From CADCTP01 sp963849885 (GTDB taxonomy: Bacteria; Actinomycetota; Actinomycetes; Mycobacteriales; CADCTP01), in the NCBI GenBank assembly GCA_963849885.1, contig CAWKIV010000012.1, positions 1-64,000 of the forward strand: a stretch of DNA of 64,000 nt, in the 5' to 3' direction. Under the pieces are notes generated by a model that worked only from the letters and a program-made list of their open reading frames with translations, was not told the DNA's origin and made no database searches. The translations under genes and the position numbers were made by a program. This document shows positions 17,233 through 26,005 of this stretch, one piece after another. Each line of letters opens with the position of its first letter. Position 1 is the stretch's first letter.

Positions 17233-18314
17233 ACCGGGCCGTCGTACCCGTCGACGTGCAGGATCGGCCCGGGCACGAGAGCGGCGTCGCCGAAGATCGT
17301 GTTGGTGAGCCGGGTCAGCGTGCGGTCCAGGAAGTGCGGGTCCTGGGTGATGTCCCGGGCGTCGTTGACGGCGGCGCCCACGACGTCGAAGCGCTCGAAG
17401 ATCTCCAGCACCTCGTCCCGCTTCCGGGCCCCGATCCAGTCGATGACGATCTGCTGCAGCGACGTGTTGTTGCGCATCCGGGCCACGTTGGTCGCGTACC
17501 GCGCGTCGGTCTTGAGGTCCGGCCGCTCCATCGCGTCGAACAGTCGCATCGCGACACTCTGGTTGGAGGCGGCGATGGCCAGCCAGCCGCCGTCCGCGGC
17601 CTGGTAGATGCCCCGCGGCGAGGCGGCGCCGGAGGAGTTGCCGTGCCGCTGCATGATCTCGCCGCTGGCGGTGTAGTTGAGCACCGCGTCGCCGAGGATG
17701 AACATCAGCGGCTCGTACAGCGCGACGTCGACGACCGAGCCCTGGCCGGACAGCCCGCGCCGGAAGAGGGCCATGCTGGTGCCGAACGCGGCGGAGATCC
17801 CGGCGATGGAGTCGGCGAAGCCGAACGGCGGCGCGGTCGGCGGCGTGTCGGGCCACCCGTTGAGGAACGCGTACCCGGCCGTCACCTCGGCGATGGTGCC
17901 GAAGCCGGGCCGCTCCCGGTACGGCCCGGTCTGCCCGAAGCCGCTGACCCGGGTCAGCACCAGCCGCGGGTTGTCCGCGGACAGCGCGTCGTAGCCGAGG
18001 CCCCAGGCCTCCAGCCGGCCGGGGCGGAAGCTCTCCACCACCACGTCGGCGCCGGCCGCGAGCCGGCGGACGACGTCGCGGCCGCGCGGGGAGCGCAGGT
18101 CGACGCCGACCGAGCGCTTGCCGGAGTTGAGCCGGGCGAAGCCGATCGACTGGCCCTCGTACGCCGGCTGCCACTGCCGGGCGTAGTCGCCGGCGGCCGG
18201 GTCCTCGATCTTGATCACGTCGGCCCCGAAGTCCCGGAGGAGCCGGCCGGTGGTGGGAGCGGCGTACATCGACCCCAGCTCGATCACCCGCACGCCGTCG
18301 AGAGGTCCCGGCAT
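17118..18314 (-). CDS. Family III CoA-transferase (CaiB/BaiF)
   Basis: 398 residues. Typical N-terminus VRVIELGSMYAAPTTGRLLRDFGADVIKIEDP, then LNSGKRSVGVDLRSPRGRD. Asp168 in FGFADSIAG matches the catalytic Asp that forms the acyl-CoA anhydride. It moves CoA between carboxylic acids in the cytoplasm and so activates a substrate without ATP. It is divergent from the SDR-ALDH-MaoC-racemase operon at 18390 and probably serves the same pathway. The C-terminus overlaps the VOC gene convergently. Confidence 0.85.
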   Translation of the reverse strand: MPGPLDGVRVIELGSMYAAPTTGRLLRDFGADVIKIEDPAAGDYARQWQPAYEGQSIGFARLNSGKRSVGVDLRSPRGRDVVRRLAAGADVVVESFRPGRLEAWGLGYDALSADNPRLVLTRVSGFGQTGPYRERPGFGTIAEVTAGYAFLNGWPDTPPTAPPFGFADSIAGISAAFGTSMALFRRGLSGQGSVVDVALYEPLMFILGDAVLNYTASGEIMQRHGNSSGAASPRGIYQAADGGWLAIAASNQSVAMRLFDAMERPDLKTDARYATNVARMRNNTSLQQIVIDWIGARKRDEVLEIFERFDVVGAAVNDARDITQDPHFLDRTLTRLTNTIFGDAALVPGPILHVDGYDGPVYDGVPAVGEHTREVLAGELGVPDAELAELAAAGVVSA

Positions 18315-18361
18315 CCGTCCTCCTGAAGTCGCTGGCCCATGTTCATACTAGCGAAACCTAG

Positions 18362-18381
18362 CTATGATGCACATGGATAGG
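18362..18381. promoter_or_regulatory. Divergent promoter/operator element
   Basis: The minus strand reads CCTATCCATGTGCATCATAG, sharing the CCTATCCATG half with 15675-15691 and 58559-58575. On the plus strand TATGAT (18363-18368) is a fair -10 for the SDR operon starting at 18390. Confidence 0.5.
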
Positions 18382-18389
18382 GGGTACGT

Positions 18390-19160
18390 ATGCGTAGGCT
18401 CGAAGGCAGGGTCGCCCTGATCACGGCCGGCGGGTCCGGGATGGGCCGGGCCAGTGCGGAGCGCTTCGCCGCCGAGGGCGCCCACGTCGTGGTCTCGGAC
18501 ATCGACGAGGCGGCGGCCAAGGAGGTCGCCGGGGCCATCGTGGCCGCCGGCGGCGCGGCCACCGCGGTCCGCTGCGACGTGGGCGACACCGAGCAGATCA
18601 AGGCCATGATCGACGCGGTCGGCCGCGAGCACGGCGTGCTGCACGTGCTCTTCAACCACGCCGGCATCCCCGGCGCGGCCGGGCTCGACGTGAGCACGGA
18701 CGACTGGACCCGGACGGTCGAGATCAACCAGCGCAGCGCGTTCTACGCCACCACGTACGCGCTGCCGCTGCTGCGGCAGGCGCAGGGCAAGGGGTCGATC
18801 ATCTTCACCTCGTCGGTGTCCGGCGTGGTCGGCTCGCCGTTCAGCCCGCTCTACTCGATGACCAAGGGCGGCATCGTGCTGTTCATGAAGTCGCTGGCGA
18901 TCAAGCTCGGCCCGGAGGGCATCCGGTCCAACGCGATCCTGCCGGCGATGATCGAGACGCCGATGCTGTCCCAGTTCTTCGGCCGGGAGCACGGCGCCGA
19001 CATCGAAGACCTGAAGACCGCCTACAAGTCCAACGTGCCGCTGGGCCGGGTCGCCCGCCCGGAGGAGATCGCCAGCGCGGCAGCGTTCCTGGCCAGCGAC
19101 GACGCCAGCTGGGTGACCGGGGTCGCGCTTCCCGTCGACGGAGGGTTCCTCGCACAGTGA
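18390..19160 (+). CDS. SDR-family NAD(P)-dependent dehydrogenase
   Basis: 256-residue classical short-chain dehydrogenase: coenzyme loop AGGSGMGRA (residues 13-21), acidic VVSDIDE that favours NAD, catalytic Ser in TSSVSG and YSMTK. The C-terminal ASWVTGVALPVDGGF is typical. It interconverts an alcohol and a ketone. The HAG variant of the NNAG motif (FNHAGIPG) is seen also in the paralogue at 29314, whose sequence is similar over its whole length. First gene of a four-gene operon with overlapping junctions (19157, 20644, 21459). ATG 18390 lies just behind the divergent operator region. Confidence 0.85.
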   Translation: MRRLEGRVALITAGGSGMGRASAERFAAEGAHVVVSDIDEAAAKEVAGAIVAAGGAATAVRCDVGDTEQIKAMIDAVGREHGVLHVLFNHAGIPGAAGLDVSTDDWTRTVEINQRSAFYATTYALPLLRQAQGKGSIIFTSSVSGVVGSPFSPLYSMTKGGIVLFMKSLAIKLGPEGIRSNAILPAMIETPMLSQFFGREHGADIEDLKTAYKSNVPLGRVARPEEIASAAAFLASDDASWVTGVALPVDGGFLAQ

Positions 19161-20659
19161 CGTCCACAGTGGAGCGCCGGATGGGCCCCGCGGCCCGCGC
19201 GCTGATCGACGGTCCGACCAACTACATCGACGGCAAGTGGGAGGACGGCGCGGGCAGCGAGCAGCTGCACTCGCTCGACCCCACCACCACCGAGCCGATC
19301 CGGGACGTCCCGGTCGCCTCGGTCGAGCAGGCCGAGCGGGCCGTCCTCGCCGCCCGCCGGGCCTTCGACTCCGGCCCGTGGAGCCGGGTCACCCCGCGGG
19401 AGCGGTCCGACCTGCTGCTGTCCCTGGCCGACGTGCTGGAACGCAATGCCGAGGAGCTGATCGAGGTCGTCGTGACCGAGGTCGGCGCCCCGGTGAAGCT
19501 GACCCGGGCGATGCAGGTCGGCATGCCGATCGCGAACCTCCGGTGGGCGGCCGAGATGGCGCTCAAGGGCCCGCAGGGCGGCTACGAGGAGGCGCTGGCG
19601 CCGAGCTGGAACGCGCCGGCCAGCTCGTCGCTGCTGCAGCGGGTGCCGGTCGGCGTGGTCGCCGGCATCACCGGCTACAACTTCCCGGTCAACTCGGTGA
19701 TCTGGAAGCTCGGCCCGGGACTGGCCGCCGGCTGCACGATGGTGTTCAAGCCCTCGCCGCGGACGCCGCTGTCCACGATGGCGCTGGTCAAGCTGGTCGA
19801 GCAGGTCGGCCTGCCGCCGGGCGTGGTCAACTTCGTCATCGGCGGCAACGACACCGGCGAGCTGCTGACCGACCACGACGCCGTGGACCTGGTCATGTTC
19901 ACCGGCTCGCTGGCCGTCGGGCGGAAGATCATGCAGTCCGCGGCCCGGACCACCAAGCGGCTGGTGCTCGAGCTCGGCGGCAAGTCGGCGACGATCCTGC
20001 TGCCCGGCGCGGACATCCCGGCGCTGACCGAGCCGTCGATCATGCGCTGGGCCCGCAACTCCGGCCAGGGCTGCGGCGCGACCACCCGGACGCTGGTGCC
20101 GCAGGCCTCGTACGACGAGTACGCGGAGCGGGCCGGGCAGTACATCGACAACCTGCACATCGGCGACCCGTGGTCGGAGCAGACCGACCTCGGCCCGCTG
20201 ATCCGGGCCGAGCAGCGGGACTTCGTCGAGGGCCACCTGACCCGGGCGCTGGACCGCGGCGCGACGCTCCTCGCCGGCGGCGGGCGGCCCGAGGGCTACG
20301 CCGGCTACTTCATGAACGCGGCGCTGGTCGGCGGCATCGACAACTCCGACGAGATCGCCCGGGAGGAGCTGTTCGGGCCGGTCGGCGTGCTGCTGCCGTA
20401 CGACACGGTGGAGGAGGCCATCGCGATCGCGCACGACTCGCCGTACGGGCTGCACGGGGCGGTGTACGGGCCGCCGCCGGAGGCGTACGAGGTGGCGAAG
20501 CGGCTGCGGGCCGGTGCGGTGTCCATCAACGGCGGCGGGTACATGCGGCCGGACGGCCCCTGGGGCGGCTTCAAGCTCTCCGGCATGGGCCGCGAGATGG
20601 GCGAGGACGGCTACCGCGAGTTCTTCCAGGTCAAGCACCTGCAATGGCCGATCCGGTAG
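19157..20659 (+). CDS. Aldehyde dehydrogenase (NAD(P)+)
   Basis: 500 residues. It has GYNFPVNSVIWKLGPGLAAGC (the N-binding Asn), the general-base motif LELGGKSATILLPGAD, and the nucleophilic Cys in NSGQGCGATTR near residue 300, plus EELFGPVG and the terminal GGFKLSGMGREMG. It oxidises an aldehyde to an acid or, in CoA-acylating variants, an acyl-CoA. GTG 19157 overlaps the SDR stop (GTGA), so the SDR-ALDH pair could turn a primary alcohol into the acid that the flanking CoA-transferases activate. Confidence 0.88.
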   Translation: MTSTVERRMGPAARALIDGPTNYIDGKWEDGAGSEQLHSLDPTTTEPIRDVPVASVEQAERAVLAARRAFDSGPWSRVTPRERSDLLLSLADVLERNAEELIEVVVTEVGAPVKLTRAMQVGMPIANLRWAAEMALKGPQGGYEEALAPSWNAPASSSLLQRVPVGVVAGITGYNFPVNSVIWKLGPGLAAGCTMVFKPSPRTPLSTMALVKLVEQVGLPPGVVNFVIGGNDTGELLTDHDAVDLVMFTGSLAVGRKIMQSAARTTKRLVLELGGKSATILLPGADIPALTEPSIMRWARNSGQGCGATTRTLVPQASYDEYAERAGQYIDNLHIGDPWSEQTDLGPLIRAEQRDFVEGHLTRALDRGATLLAGGGRPEGYAGYFMNAALVGGIDNSDEIAREELFGPVGVLLPYDTVEEAIAIAHDSPYGLHGAVYGPPPEAYEVAKRLRAGAVSINGGGYMRPDGPWGGFKLSGMGREMGEDGYREFFQVKHLQWPIR

Positions 20660-21462
20660 CCGAGCTGCCGTTCACCCCGGCCGAGCCGTTCCGGTTCGTG
20701 GTCGAGGAGGGAAAGGTCCGGGAGTTCGCCCGGGCCACCGGGTCGCGGTGCGCGGACCACCTGCGCGCCGTCGATCCGGTCTCCCCGGTCACGTTCCTGA
20801 TCTCCTCGGCACTGTGGATGGCTGAGGAGAACAGCGCCTGGCGCGGGATCGAGCGGGATCCCCGCAACCGGCTGCACGGCGAGCAGGAGTTCCGGTTCGG
20901 GCCGGCCGGCCCGCCGGTGGCCGGCACCGAGCTGGTCGGGCACCAGTCGATCGGCGACCGGTACGCCAAGACCGGCCGGCGCGGCGGCACCATGACCTTC
21001 AGCTGGGTGCTGACCCGGTTCACCGCGGGCGACGAGCTGGTGGCCGAGCTGCGGTCGCTGTCGATCGAGACCTCGCAGCCGCCGGTGACCGGAGCCGCGG
21101 CGGCACCGGAGGAGCAGCCGGTCCCGGCCGGCGCCTACGTGGCGCCGCCGCTGACGCTCACCGACTTCGTCCGCTACCAGGGCGCGTCGGGCGACTTCAA
21201 CCCGATCCACCACGACCCGGCGGTGGCCCGGCTCGGCGGCTTCGACCGGCCGTTCGCGGTCGGCATGCTGGCCGCCGGGGTCGCGGCCAACCTGCTCTCG
21301 GAGCGGCACGGGGCGCTCGCGGTGCGCGGGCTGCGGGTCCGGTGGAACGCCCAGGCCTGGCCCGGGGACGCGCTGCGCTACACGGAGTCGCCCGACCACA
21401 CGGTCACGGTGACCCGGCCCAACGGGGACGTCCACCTGACCGCCTGGGCGGAGCTGGGGTGA
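20644..21462 (+). CDS. Double hot-dog MaoC-type enoyl-CoA hydratase
   Basis: 272 residues. The N-terminal hot-dog (about 8-140) resembles the FAS1-like dehydratase N region (EGKVREFARATGS, PVTFLISSALWM). The C-terminal hot-dog (150-270) carries the hydratase-2 motif YQGASGDFNPIHHDP with catalytic Asp and His, then PFAVGMLAAGVAANLL. It hydrates a 2-enoyl-CoA. The ATG at 20644 overlaps the ALDH frame by 16 bases; no later start preserves the N-terminal domain. Both halves sit in one chain here, unlike the split pair at 46072/46575. Confidence 0.82.
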   Translation: MADPVAELPFTPAEPFRFVVEEGKVREFARATGSRCADHLRAVDPVSPVTFLISSALWMAEENSAWRGIERDPRNRLHGEQEFRFGPAGPPVAGTELVGHQSIGDRYAKTGRRGGTMTFSWVLTRFTAGDELVAELRSLSIETSQPPVTGAAAAPEEQPVPAGAYVAPPLTLTDFVRYQGASGDFNPIHHDPAVARLGGFDRPFAVGMLAAGVAANLLSERHGALAVRGLRVRWNAQAWPGDALRYTESPDHTVTVTRPNGDVHLTAWAELG

Positions 21463-22571
21463 CCGGCCCGCTGGCCGGGCTGCGGGTGGTCGAGCTGGCC
21501 GGGCTCGGGCCGGTGCCGCACGCCGCCATGCAGCTGGCCGACCTCGGCGCGGACGTGGTCCGGGTGGACCGGCCCGGCGGGGCGACGTCCGAGCTGGCCG
21601 GCCCGGTGGACCACGTGCTGCGCGGCCGCACCACGGTCGTGGCCGACCTCAAGGACGCCGGCCAGCGCGGGGAGGTGTGCGCCCTGGTCGACCGCGCCGA
21701 CGTGCTGCTGGAGGGCTTCCGCCCGGGCGTGCTGGAGCGGCTCGGGCTCGGTCCGGACGGCTGCCTGGAGCGCAACCCCGGCCTGGTGTACGCCCGGATG
21801 ACCGGCTGGGGCCGGGACGGCCCGCTGGCCCCGACCGCCGGCCACGACCTGACCTACCTGGCGCTGTCCGGGATCCTGCACGCCATCGGGCCGGCCGACC
21901 AGCCGCCACCGGTGCCGCTGACGCTGCTCGGCGACTACGGCGGCGGGTCCATGTTCCTGGTCACCGGCGTCCTCGCCGCCCTGGTCGAGCGGGGCCGGTC
22001 CGGCCGCGGCCAGGTGGTGGACGTGGCCATGGTGGACGGGATCGGCGTGCTGGCCGCCAAGGTGTGGGCGATGCACGGTGCCGGCACCTGGTCGGAGGAC
22101 CGGCACGCCAACCTGCTCGACGGCGGCGCCCCGTTCTACGACACGTACGCGTGCGCGGACGGCCGCTACCTGGCCGTCGCCCCGATCGAGCGGAAGTTCT
22201 ACGCCGCCCTGCTGACCGGGCTGGGACTGTCCGACGTGGACCTCGGCGACCAGTACGACCAGGCCGCCTGGCCGGCGATCCGGGCCGCGCTGGCCGACCG
22301 GATCCGCACCCGGAGCCGGGACGAGTGGGCCGCGGTCTTCGCCGACACCGACGCCTGCGTGGCCCCGGTGCTCACCTTCGCCGAGGCGCTGGCCCACCCG
22401 CACGCCGCGGCCCGGCGGGCCTTCCTGGAGTGCGACGGGGTGGCGATGCCGGCGCCGGCGCCCCGCTTCGACCGCACCCCGACCGGTACGCCGACCGGCC
22501 CGGCCGAGCGCCTGGACACCCCGATCGCGGACGTCCTGGCGTCCTGGGCCTCAGCGGCGCTGTCCCGCTAG
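21459..22571 (+). CDS. Family III CoA-transferase, alpha-methylacyl-CoA racemase-like
   Basis: GTG overlaps the previous stop. 370 residues with GLRVVELAGLGPVPHAAMQLADLGADVVRVDRP. Two features match alpha-methylacyl-CoA racemases rather than transferases: APTAGHDLTYLALSG supplies the His, and LLGDYGGGSMFLVTGVLAAL the Asp of the His/Asp pair. That reaction inverts the 2-methyl stereocentre of branched acyl-CoAs so that beta-oxidation can proceed, hinting at a branched or terpenoid side chain. The last gene of the operon converges with 22551 (21-base overlap). Confidence 0.83.
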   Translation: MTGPLAGLRVVELAGLGPVPHAAMQLADLGADVVRVDRPGGATSELAGPVDHVLRGRTTVVADLKDAGQRGEVCALVDRADVLLEGFRPGVLERLGLGPDGCLERNPGLVYARMTGWGRDGPLAPTAGHDLTYLALSGILHAIGPADQPPPVPLTLLGDYGGGSMFLVTGVLAALVERGRSGRGQVVDVAMVDGIGVLAAKVWAMHGAGTWSEDRHANLLDGGAPFYDTYACADGRYLAVAPIERKFYAALLTGLGLSDVDLGDQYDQAAWPAIRAALADRIRTRSRDEWAAVFADTDACVAPVLTFAEALAHPHAAARRAFLECDGVAMPAPAPRFDRTPTGTPTGPAERLDTPIADVLASWASAALSR

Positions 22572-23387
22572 CCGCGCGCCGCGGCGAGCGCCGCCACGGG
22601 TCGCCTCCATGCCCAGCCCCGCCGACCGCGCCGGCGGCAGCGCCCGCAGCTCGTCCCGGAGCACCTCGACCCCGAGCGGGCAGTCGATCCCCAGCGACTC
22701 GACCAGGGCCAGGAAGCCCGGGATGCCGAACTCGCCCCGGCCCGGCAGCTCCCGCCGGTGGAAGGTGTCCTCCAGGTCGGTGCCGACCGGCTCGTACCGG
22801 CCGTCGGACAGCTGCAGGGTCACCACCCGCTCCGGGCCCAGCGCCCGCAGCATGTCCGGAGTGGACCCGCCGCGGTGGAAGTGCCAGGCGTCCAGCACGA
22901 CGCCCCCGTTGGGTCGGTCGGCGAGCGCGAGGATCTCGCCGACGGTCGCGAGGTCGTGCAGGTCCGTCCAGGGCAGCGGCTCGACGGCGACCTTGAGCCC
23001 GTGCTGCGCGGCCCGGTCGCAGACACCGGCGAACCGCTCGGCGAGCGCGTCCACGCCGGCGCTCGCCGGTCCGGAGAGCAGCACGACGTGCCGCCCGCCG
23101 AGGGTGTCCGCCAACCGGAACAGCACCTGCTCGTACGCCCTGGACCGCTCGGCCTTCTCCCCCGCCTCCCACCAGTCGGCGACGAAGCCGACCTCCAGCA
23201 GCTCGACCCCGCGCGCGCCCAGCAGCGCGGCCATGTCCGCATCGGACAGCCCGTCGGCGCGGGCCTTCTTGTAGTGGGTGGGCCGCAGCCCGATGCCGGC
23301 GTACCCGGCCGCGGCCGCGGCGTCCACCCGGTCGGCGAAGGACGCGTCCTCGACCATCGACGCGCAGAGGTAGAGCGGTCCCAGCAT
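22551..23387 (-). CDS. Sugar-phosphate isomerase/epimerase-like TIM barrel protein
   Basis: 278 residues starting with MLGPLYLCASMVEDASF at ATG 23387, which overlaps the stop of the acyl-CoA dehydrogenase (ATGA). Metal ligands are visible in LKVAVEPLPWTDL (Glu), VVLDAWHFHRGG (Asp, His) and LGVEVLRDEL (Glu). The sequence resembles the remnant at 640-1240 more than the one at 11623 (shared DLATVGEIL and the HFHRGG/NPEQL-like pattern). It probably isomerises or dehydrates a polar intermediate. An Arg/Gly-rich tail of about 25 residues overlaps the convergent racemase gene. The long open stretch upstream of 23387 is antisense and rejected as a start. Confidence 0.75.
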   Translation of the reverse strand: MLGPLYLCASMVEDASFADRVDAAAAAGYAGIGLRPTHYKKARADGLSDADMAALLGARGVELLEVGFVADWWEAGEKAERSRAYEQVLFRLADTLGGRHVVLLSGPASAGVDALAERFAGVCDRAAQHGLKVAVEPLPWTDLHDLATVGEILALADRPNGGVVLDAWHFHRGGSTPDMLRALGPERVVTLQLSDGRYEPVGTDLEDTFHRRELPGRGEFGIPGFLALVESLGIDCPLGVEVLRDELRALPPARSAGLGMEATRGGARRGARLAGQRR

Positions 23388-24556
23388 CAGTACGACCGGG
23401 GCAGGCCGAGCACCTTCTCCCCGAGGTAGGCGAGGACGAGCTCGTTGGCGATCGGCGCGATGCGCTCCACCCGGGCCTCCCGCCAGTAGCGCTCGACGTG
23501 GTACTCGGAGGTGTAGCCGTAGCCGCCGTGCACCTGGATGGCCCGGTCCGCCGCCTCGAAGGCCCACTCCGAGGCCAGCAGCTTGGCCTCGTTGGCCTCC
23601 TTGGCGCAGGGCTCGCCGTTGTCGTAGAGCCAGGCGGCCCGGCGGATGACCAGCTCGGCCGCGTCCAGCTTGGCCAGCGAGTCGGCCAGCGGGAACTGGA
23701 CGCCCTGGTTCATCCCGATCGGGCGGCCGAAGACGACCCGCTCCTTGGCGTACGCGACGGCCCGGCGCAGCGCGGCCCGGCCGATGCCCAGGGTGAGCGC
23801 GGCGACGATGATGCGCTCGGCGTTGAGCCCGGCCAGCAGGTACTTGAAGCCCCGGCCCTCCTCGCCGATCAGGTCCTCGTCCGGGACGAACAGGTCGTCG
23901 ATGAACAGCGCGTTCGTCGACACCACGTTGCGGCCGAGCTTCGAGATCGGCTTGATCTCGATCTTGTCCCGGTCCATCGGCGCCAGGAAGAGCGTCATGC
24001 CGTCGGTGGACTTCTTGCCCTCGGCCTTCGGCGCGGTCCGGGTGATGAGCAGCAGCCGCTCGGCCTGCTCGGCCCGGGAGATGAAGACCTTGCGGCCGTT
24101 GACCTTGTAGCCACCGTCCACCTTGGTGGCGAACGTGGTGATGCTGGTGGTGTCGGTGCCCGCGTCCGGCTCGGTGACACCGAAGGCGACCTGCAGGTTG
24201 CCGCTGGCGGCGGCGGGCAGGAAGCGCTCCTTCTGCTCCTGGGTGCCGTACTTGACGATCGGCTCCAGGCCGAAGAGGGCGACCTGCACGATGGTGGAGG
24301 CGTTGAGGCAGCCGCCGTTGCCGGCGACCTCCTCCATCAGGATCGCGGCCTCCTGCACGCCGGCGCCGCCGCCGCCGAACTCCTCCGGCGTGGTGATGCC
24401 GAGCCAGCCGGCGCCCGCCATCGCCTTGTAGAAGTCCCAGGCGAACTCGTGGTCGAGATCGTGCTGCATCCAGTACTCGTCCGGGAACTTGGTCAGCACC
24501 TTGCGCACCGATGTCCGGATGTCCCGCTCGTCCTCGGCGCTGATCATGTCGACCAC
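23387..24556 (-). CDS. Acyl-CoA dehydrogenase
   Basis: 389 residues. FGVTEPDAGTDTTSITTFA and RKVFISRAEQAERL form the FAD/substrate domain, and VHGGYGYTSEYHVERYWREAR the C-terminal motif. After this it has VERIAPIANELVL, so the YEGTSEI-type Glu is not obvious. It is divergent from the citramalyl-CoA-lyase-like gene at 24638, with only 81 bases between. In Mycobacterium tuberculosis a FadE, a CitE-like lyase and a MaoC protein are also neighbours (Rv2498c-Rv2500c), so this trio is probably a conserved module. ATG 24556 is preferred; a second Met (MISAED) is three codons later. Confidence 0.85.
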   Translation of the reverse strand: MVDMISAEDERDIRTSVRKVLTKFPDEYWMQHDLDHEFAWDFYKAMAGAGWLGITTPEEFGGGGAGVQEAAILMEEVAGNGGCLNASTIVQVALFGLEPIVKYGTQEQKERFLPAAASGNLQVAFGVTEPDAGTDTTSITTFATKVDGGYKVNGRKVFISRAEQAERLLLITRTAPKAEGKKSTDGMTLFLAPMDRDKIEIKPISKLGRNVVSTNALFIDDLFVPDEDLIGEEGRGFKYLLAGLNAERIIVAALTLGIGRAALRRAVAYAKERVVFGRPIGMNQGVQFPLADSLAKLDAAELVIRRAAWLYDNGEPCAKEANEAKLLASEWAFEAADRAIQVHGGYGYTSEYHVERYWREARVERIAPIANELVLAYLGEKVLGLPRSY

Positions 24557-24587
24557 TGGATCGGTCCCCTCGACGGCCCGTCGCTAT

Positions 24588-24612
24588 TTATGCGTATCAT
24601 AAGGGTTAACTC
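24588..24612. promoter_or_regulatory. AT-rich divergent promoter region
   Basis: Between two divergent starts, about 25 bases of AT-rich sequence include TATCAT and, on the minus strand, TTAACC followed 17 bases later by TAGCGA. The bases are unlike the surrounding GC-rich DNA. Exact boxes are uncertain. Confidence 0.4.
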
Positions 24613-24637
24613 GCCGCCGAGCCAGTCGAGGAGAGCG

Positions 24638-25534
24638 ATGCGTCCCTACCGGTCGATGCTGTTCCTGCCCGGCCACCGCACCAGCTGGGTGGAGAAGGCC
24701 ATCCGGTCCGGGGCGGACTCGATCGTGCTCGACCTGGAGGACGCGGTCCCGGCCGAGCTCAAGGCCGAAGCGCGCGGCCTGGTCGCCGCCTCGATCGCCC
24801 GGGCCAAGGAGATCGCCCCGAACGTCGGCGTCCTGGTCCGGGTCAACGGCCTGCACACCGGCGAGACCGGCGCCGACCTGGAGGCGGTCGTCGTGTCCGG
24901 CCTGGACGGCGTGTTCGCGCCGAAGGTCGAGAGCCCGGTCGACGTGGTCCGGTTCGAGACGCTGCTCGACTGGTTCGAGCGGCGCAACCACGCCAGCGGG
25001 GTCGAGCTGGTCATCCCGACCGAGACCGCCCTGGCACTGTCCCAGGTGGAGGCGATCGCGCAGGCCTCGCCGCGGATCGGCGCCGTGATCGGCGCCACCG
25101 CCGAGCACGCCGACGTGGCCCGGGAGATCGGCTTCGAGTGGACCCCCGGCGGGCTGGAGACGATCGCGCACCGCAGCCGGGTGCTGCTGGCCTGCCGGGT
25201 GGCCGGCGTGCACGCGCTGACCGGCCTGTGGGAGCGGATGGACGACCTGGACGGGCTGGCCGCGTTCTGCGAGCAGGGCCGGCAGCTCGGCTTCCGCGGG
25301 ATGGTGGTCATCCACCCGGCACACGTGCCGGTCGTCAACGCCGCCTTCGGTCCGTCCGAGGAGGACATCGCCTTCTACCAGGGCCTGGTCGAGGCGTACG
25401 AGAAGGCCGCGGCGGAGGGCAGCGGGGCCGTCGTCTACGCCGGCCGGCACATCGACAAGGCACACCTGGACAAGGCCACCCAGTGGCTGGCCCGGGCCGA
25501 GGAGATCAGGGCGCTGGGCGCCGGGAGGGACTGA
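24638..25534 (+). CDS. CitE-like CoA-ester lyase (HpcH/HpaI aldolase family)
   Basis: 298 residues. RSMLFLPGHRTSWVEKAIRSGADSIVLDLEDAVP is the signature of citrate/malyl/citramalyl-CoA lyases, with the Mg-binding Glu/Asp in LDLEDAV. Further motifs: VRVNGLHTG, IPTETALAL and GFRGMVVIHPAHVPVVN. It cleaves a 3-hydroxy-3-methyl- or malyl-type CoA ester into acetyl-CoA (or propionyl-CoA) and an oxo acid. The next gene is a MaoC hydratase only three bases away, which could supply the hydroxyacyl-CoA. ATG 24638 has GAGGAGAG upstream (24629-24636). Confidence 0.83.
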   Translation: MRPYRSMLFLPGHRTSWVEKAIRSGADSIVLDLEDAVPAELKAEARGLVAASIARAKEIAPNVGVLVRVNGLHTGETGADLEAVVVSGLDGVFAPKVESPVDVVRFETLLDWFERRNHASGVELVIPTETALALSQVEAIAQASPRIGAVIGATAEHADVAREIGFEWTPGGLETIAHRSRVLLACRVAGVHALTGLWERMDDLDGLAAFCEQGRQLGFRGMVVIHPAHVPVVNAAFGPSEEDIAFYQGLVEAYEKAAAEGSGAVVYAGRHIDKAHLDKATQWLARAEEIRALGAGRD

Positions 25535-25537
25535 GCG

Positions 25538-26002
25538 ATGCTGCGCGGGCTGTACTACGAGGAGATGGAGATCGGGGCGAAGATCCAGCACGCCTACACC
25601 CGCACCGTCACCGAGATGGACAACGTGCTGTTCACCTCGCTGACCATGAACCCGGCTCCGCTGCACCTGGACGTCGAGTACGCGAAGACCCTGCCGTACG
25701 GGCGACCGCTGGTGAACAGCCTCTTCACGGTGGCCCTGATCGGCGGGATGACGGTGCCCGACCTGGTCTTCCGCACCTCGCTGGGCAACCTCGGCTACAC
25801 CGACATCCAGTTCCCCAAGCCGGTCTACGCCGGCGACACGCTGCGGGCCGAGACCGAGATCCTGGACAAGCGGGAGTCCAAGTCGGACTCCACCCGGGGC
25901 ATCGTCTGGTTCGACCAGCGCGGCTACAACCAGCGCGACGAGTGCGTCTGCATCACCAAGCGGACCGGCATGATCATGCGCAAGCCGCCCGGCGAGGAGT
26001 GA
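25538..26002 (+). CDS. MaoC-family dehydratase (mesaconyl-CoA hydratase-like)
   Basis: 154 residues with a single hot-dog. NVLFTSLTMNPAPLHLDVEYAKTLPYGRPLVNS takes the place of the usual D-x-N-x-x-H motif: N-P-A-P-L-H-L-D keeps the Asn and His positions used by mesaconyl-CoA/methylmalyl-CoA hydratases. LGYTDIQFPKPVYAGDTL follows. It is coupled to the lyase at 24638, so hydration followed by aldol cleavage is the likely pair of steps. It ends four bases from the convergent acyl-CoA synthetase gene. Confidence 0.8.
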   Translation: MLRGLYYEEMEIGAKIQHAYTRTVTEMDNVLFTSLTMNPAPLHLDVEYAKTLPYGRPLVNSLFTVALIGGMTVPDLVFRTSLGNLGYTDIQFPKPVYAGDTLRAETEILDKRESKSDSTRGIVWFDQRGYNQRDECVCITKRTGMIMRKPPGEE

Positions 26003-26005
26003 GGC

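Noticed and set aside
15727..18174. An 815-codon minus-strand frame across the regulator and VOC genes
   Set aside because: No recognisable domains; it is antisense to a textbook GntR/FCD regulator and a VOC protein.
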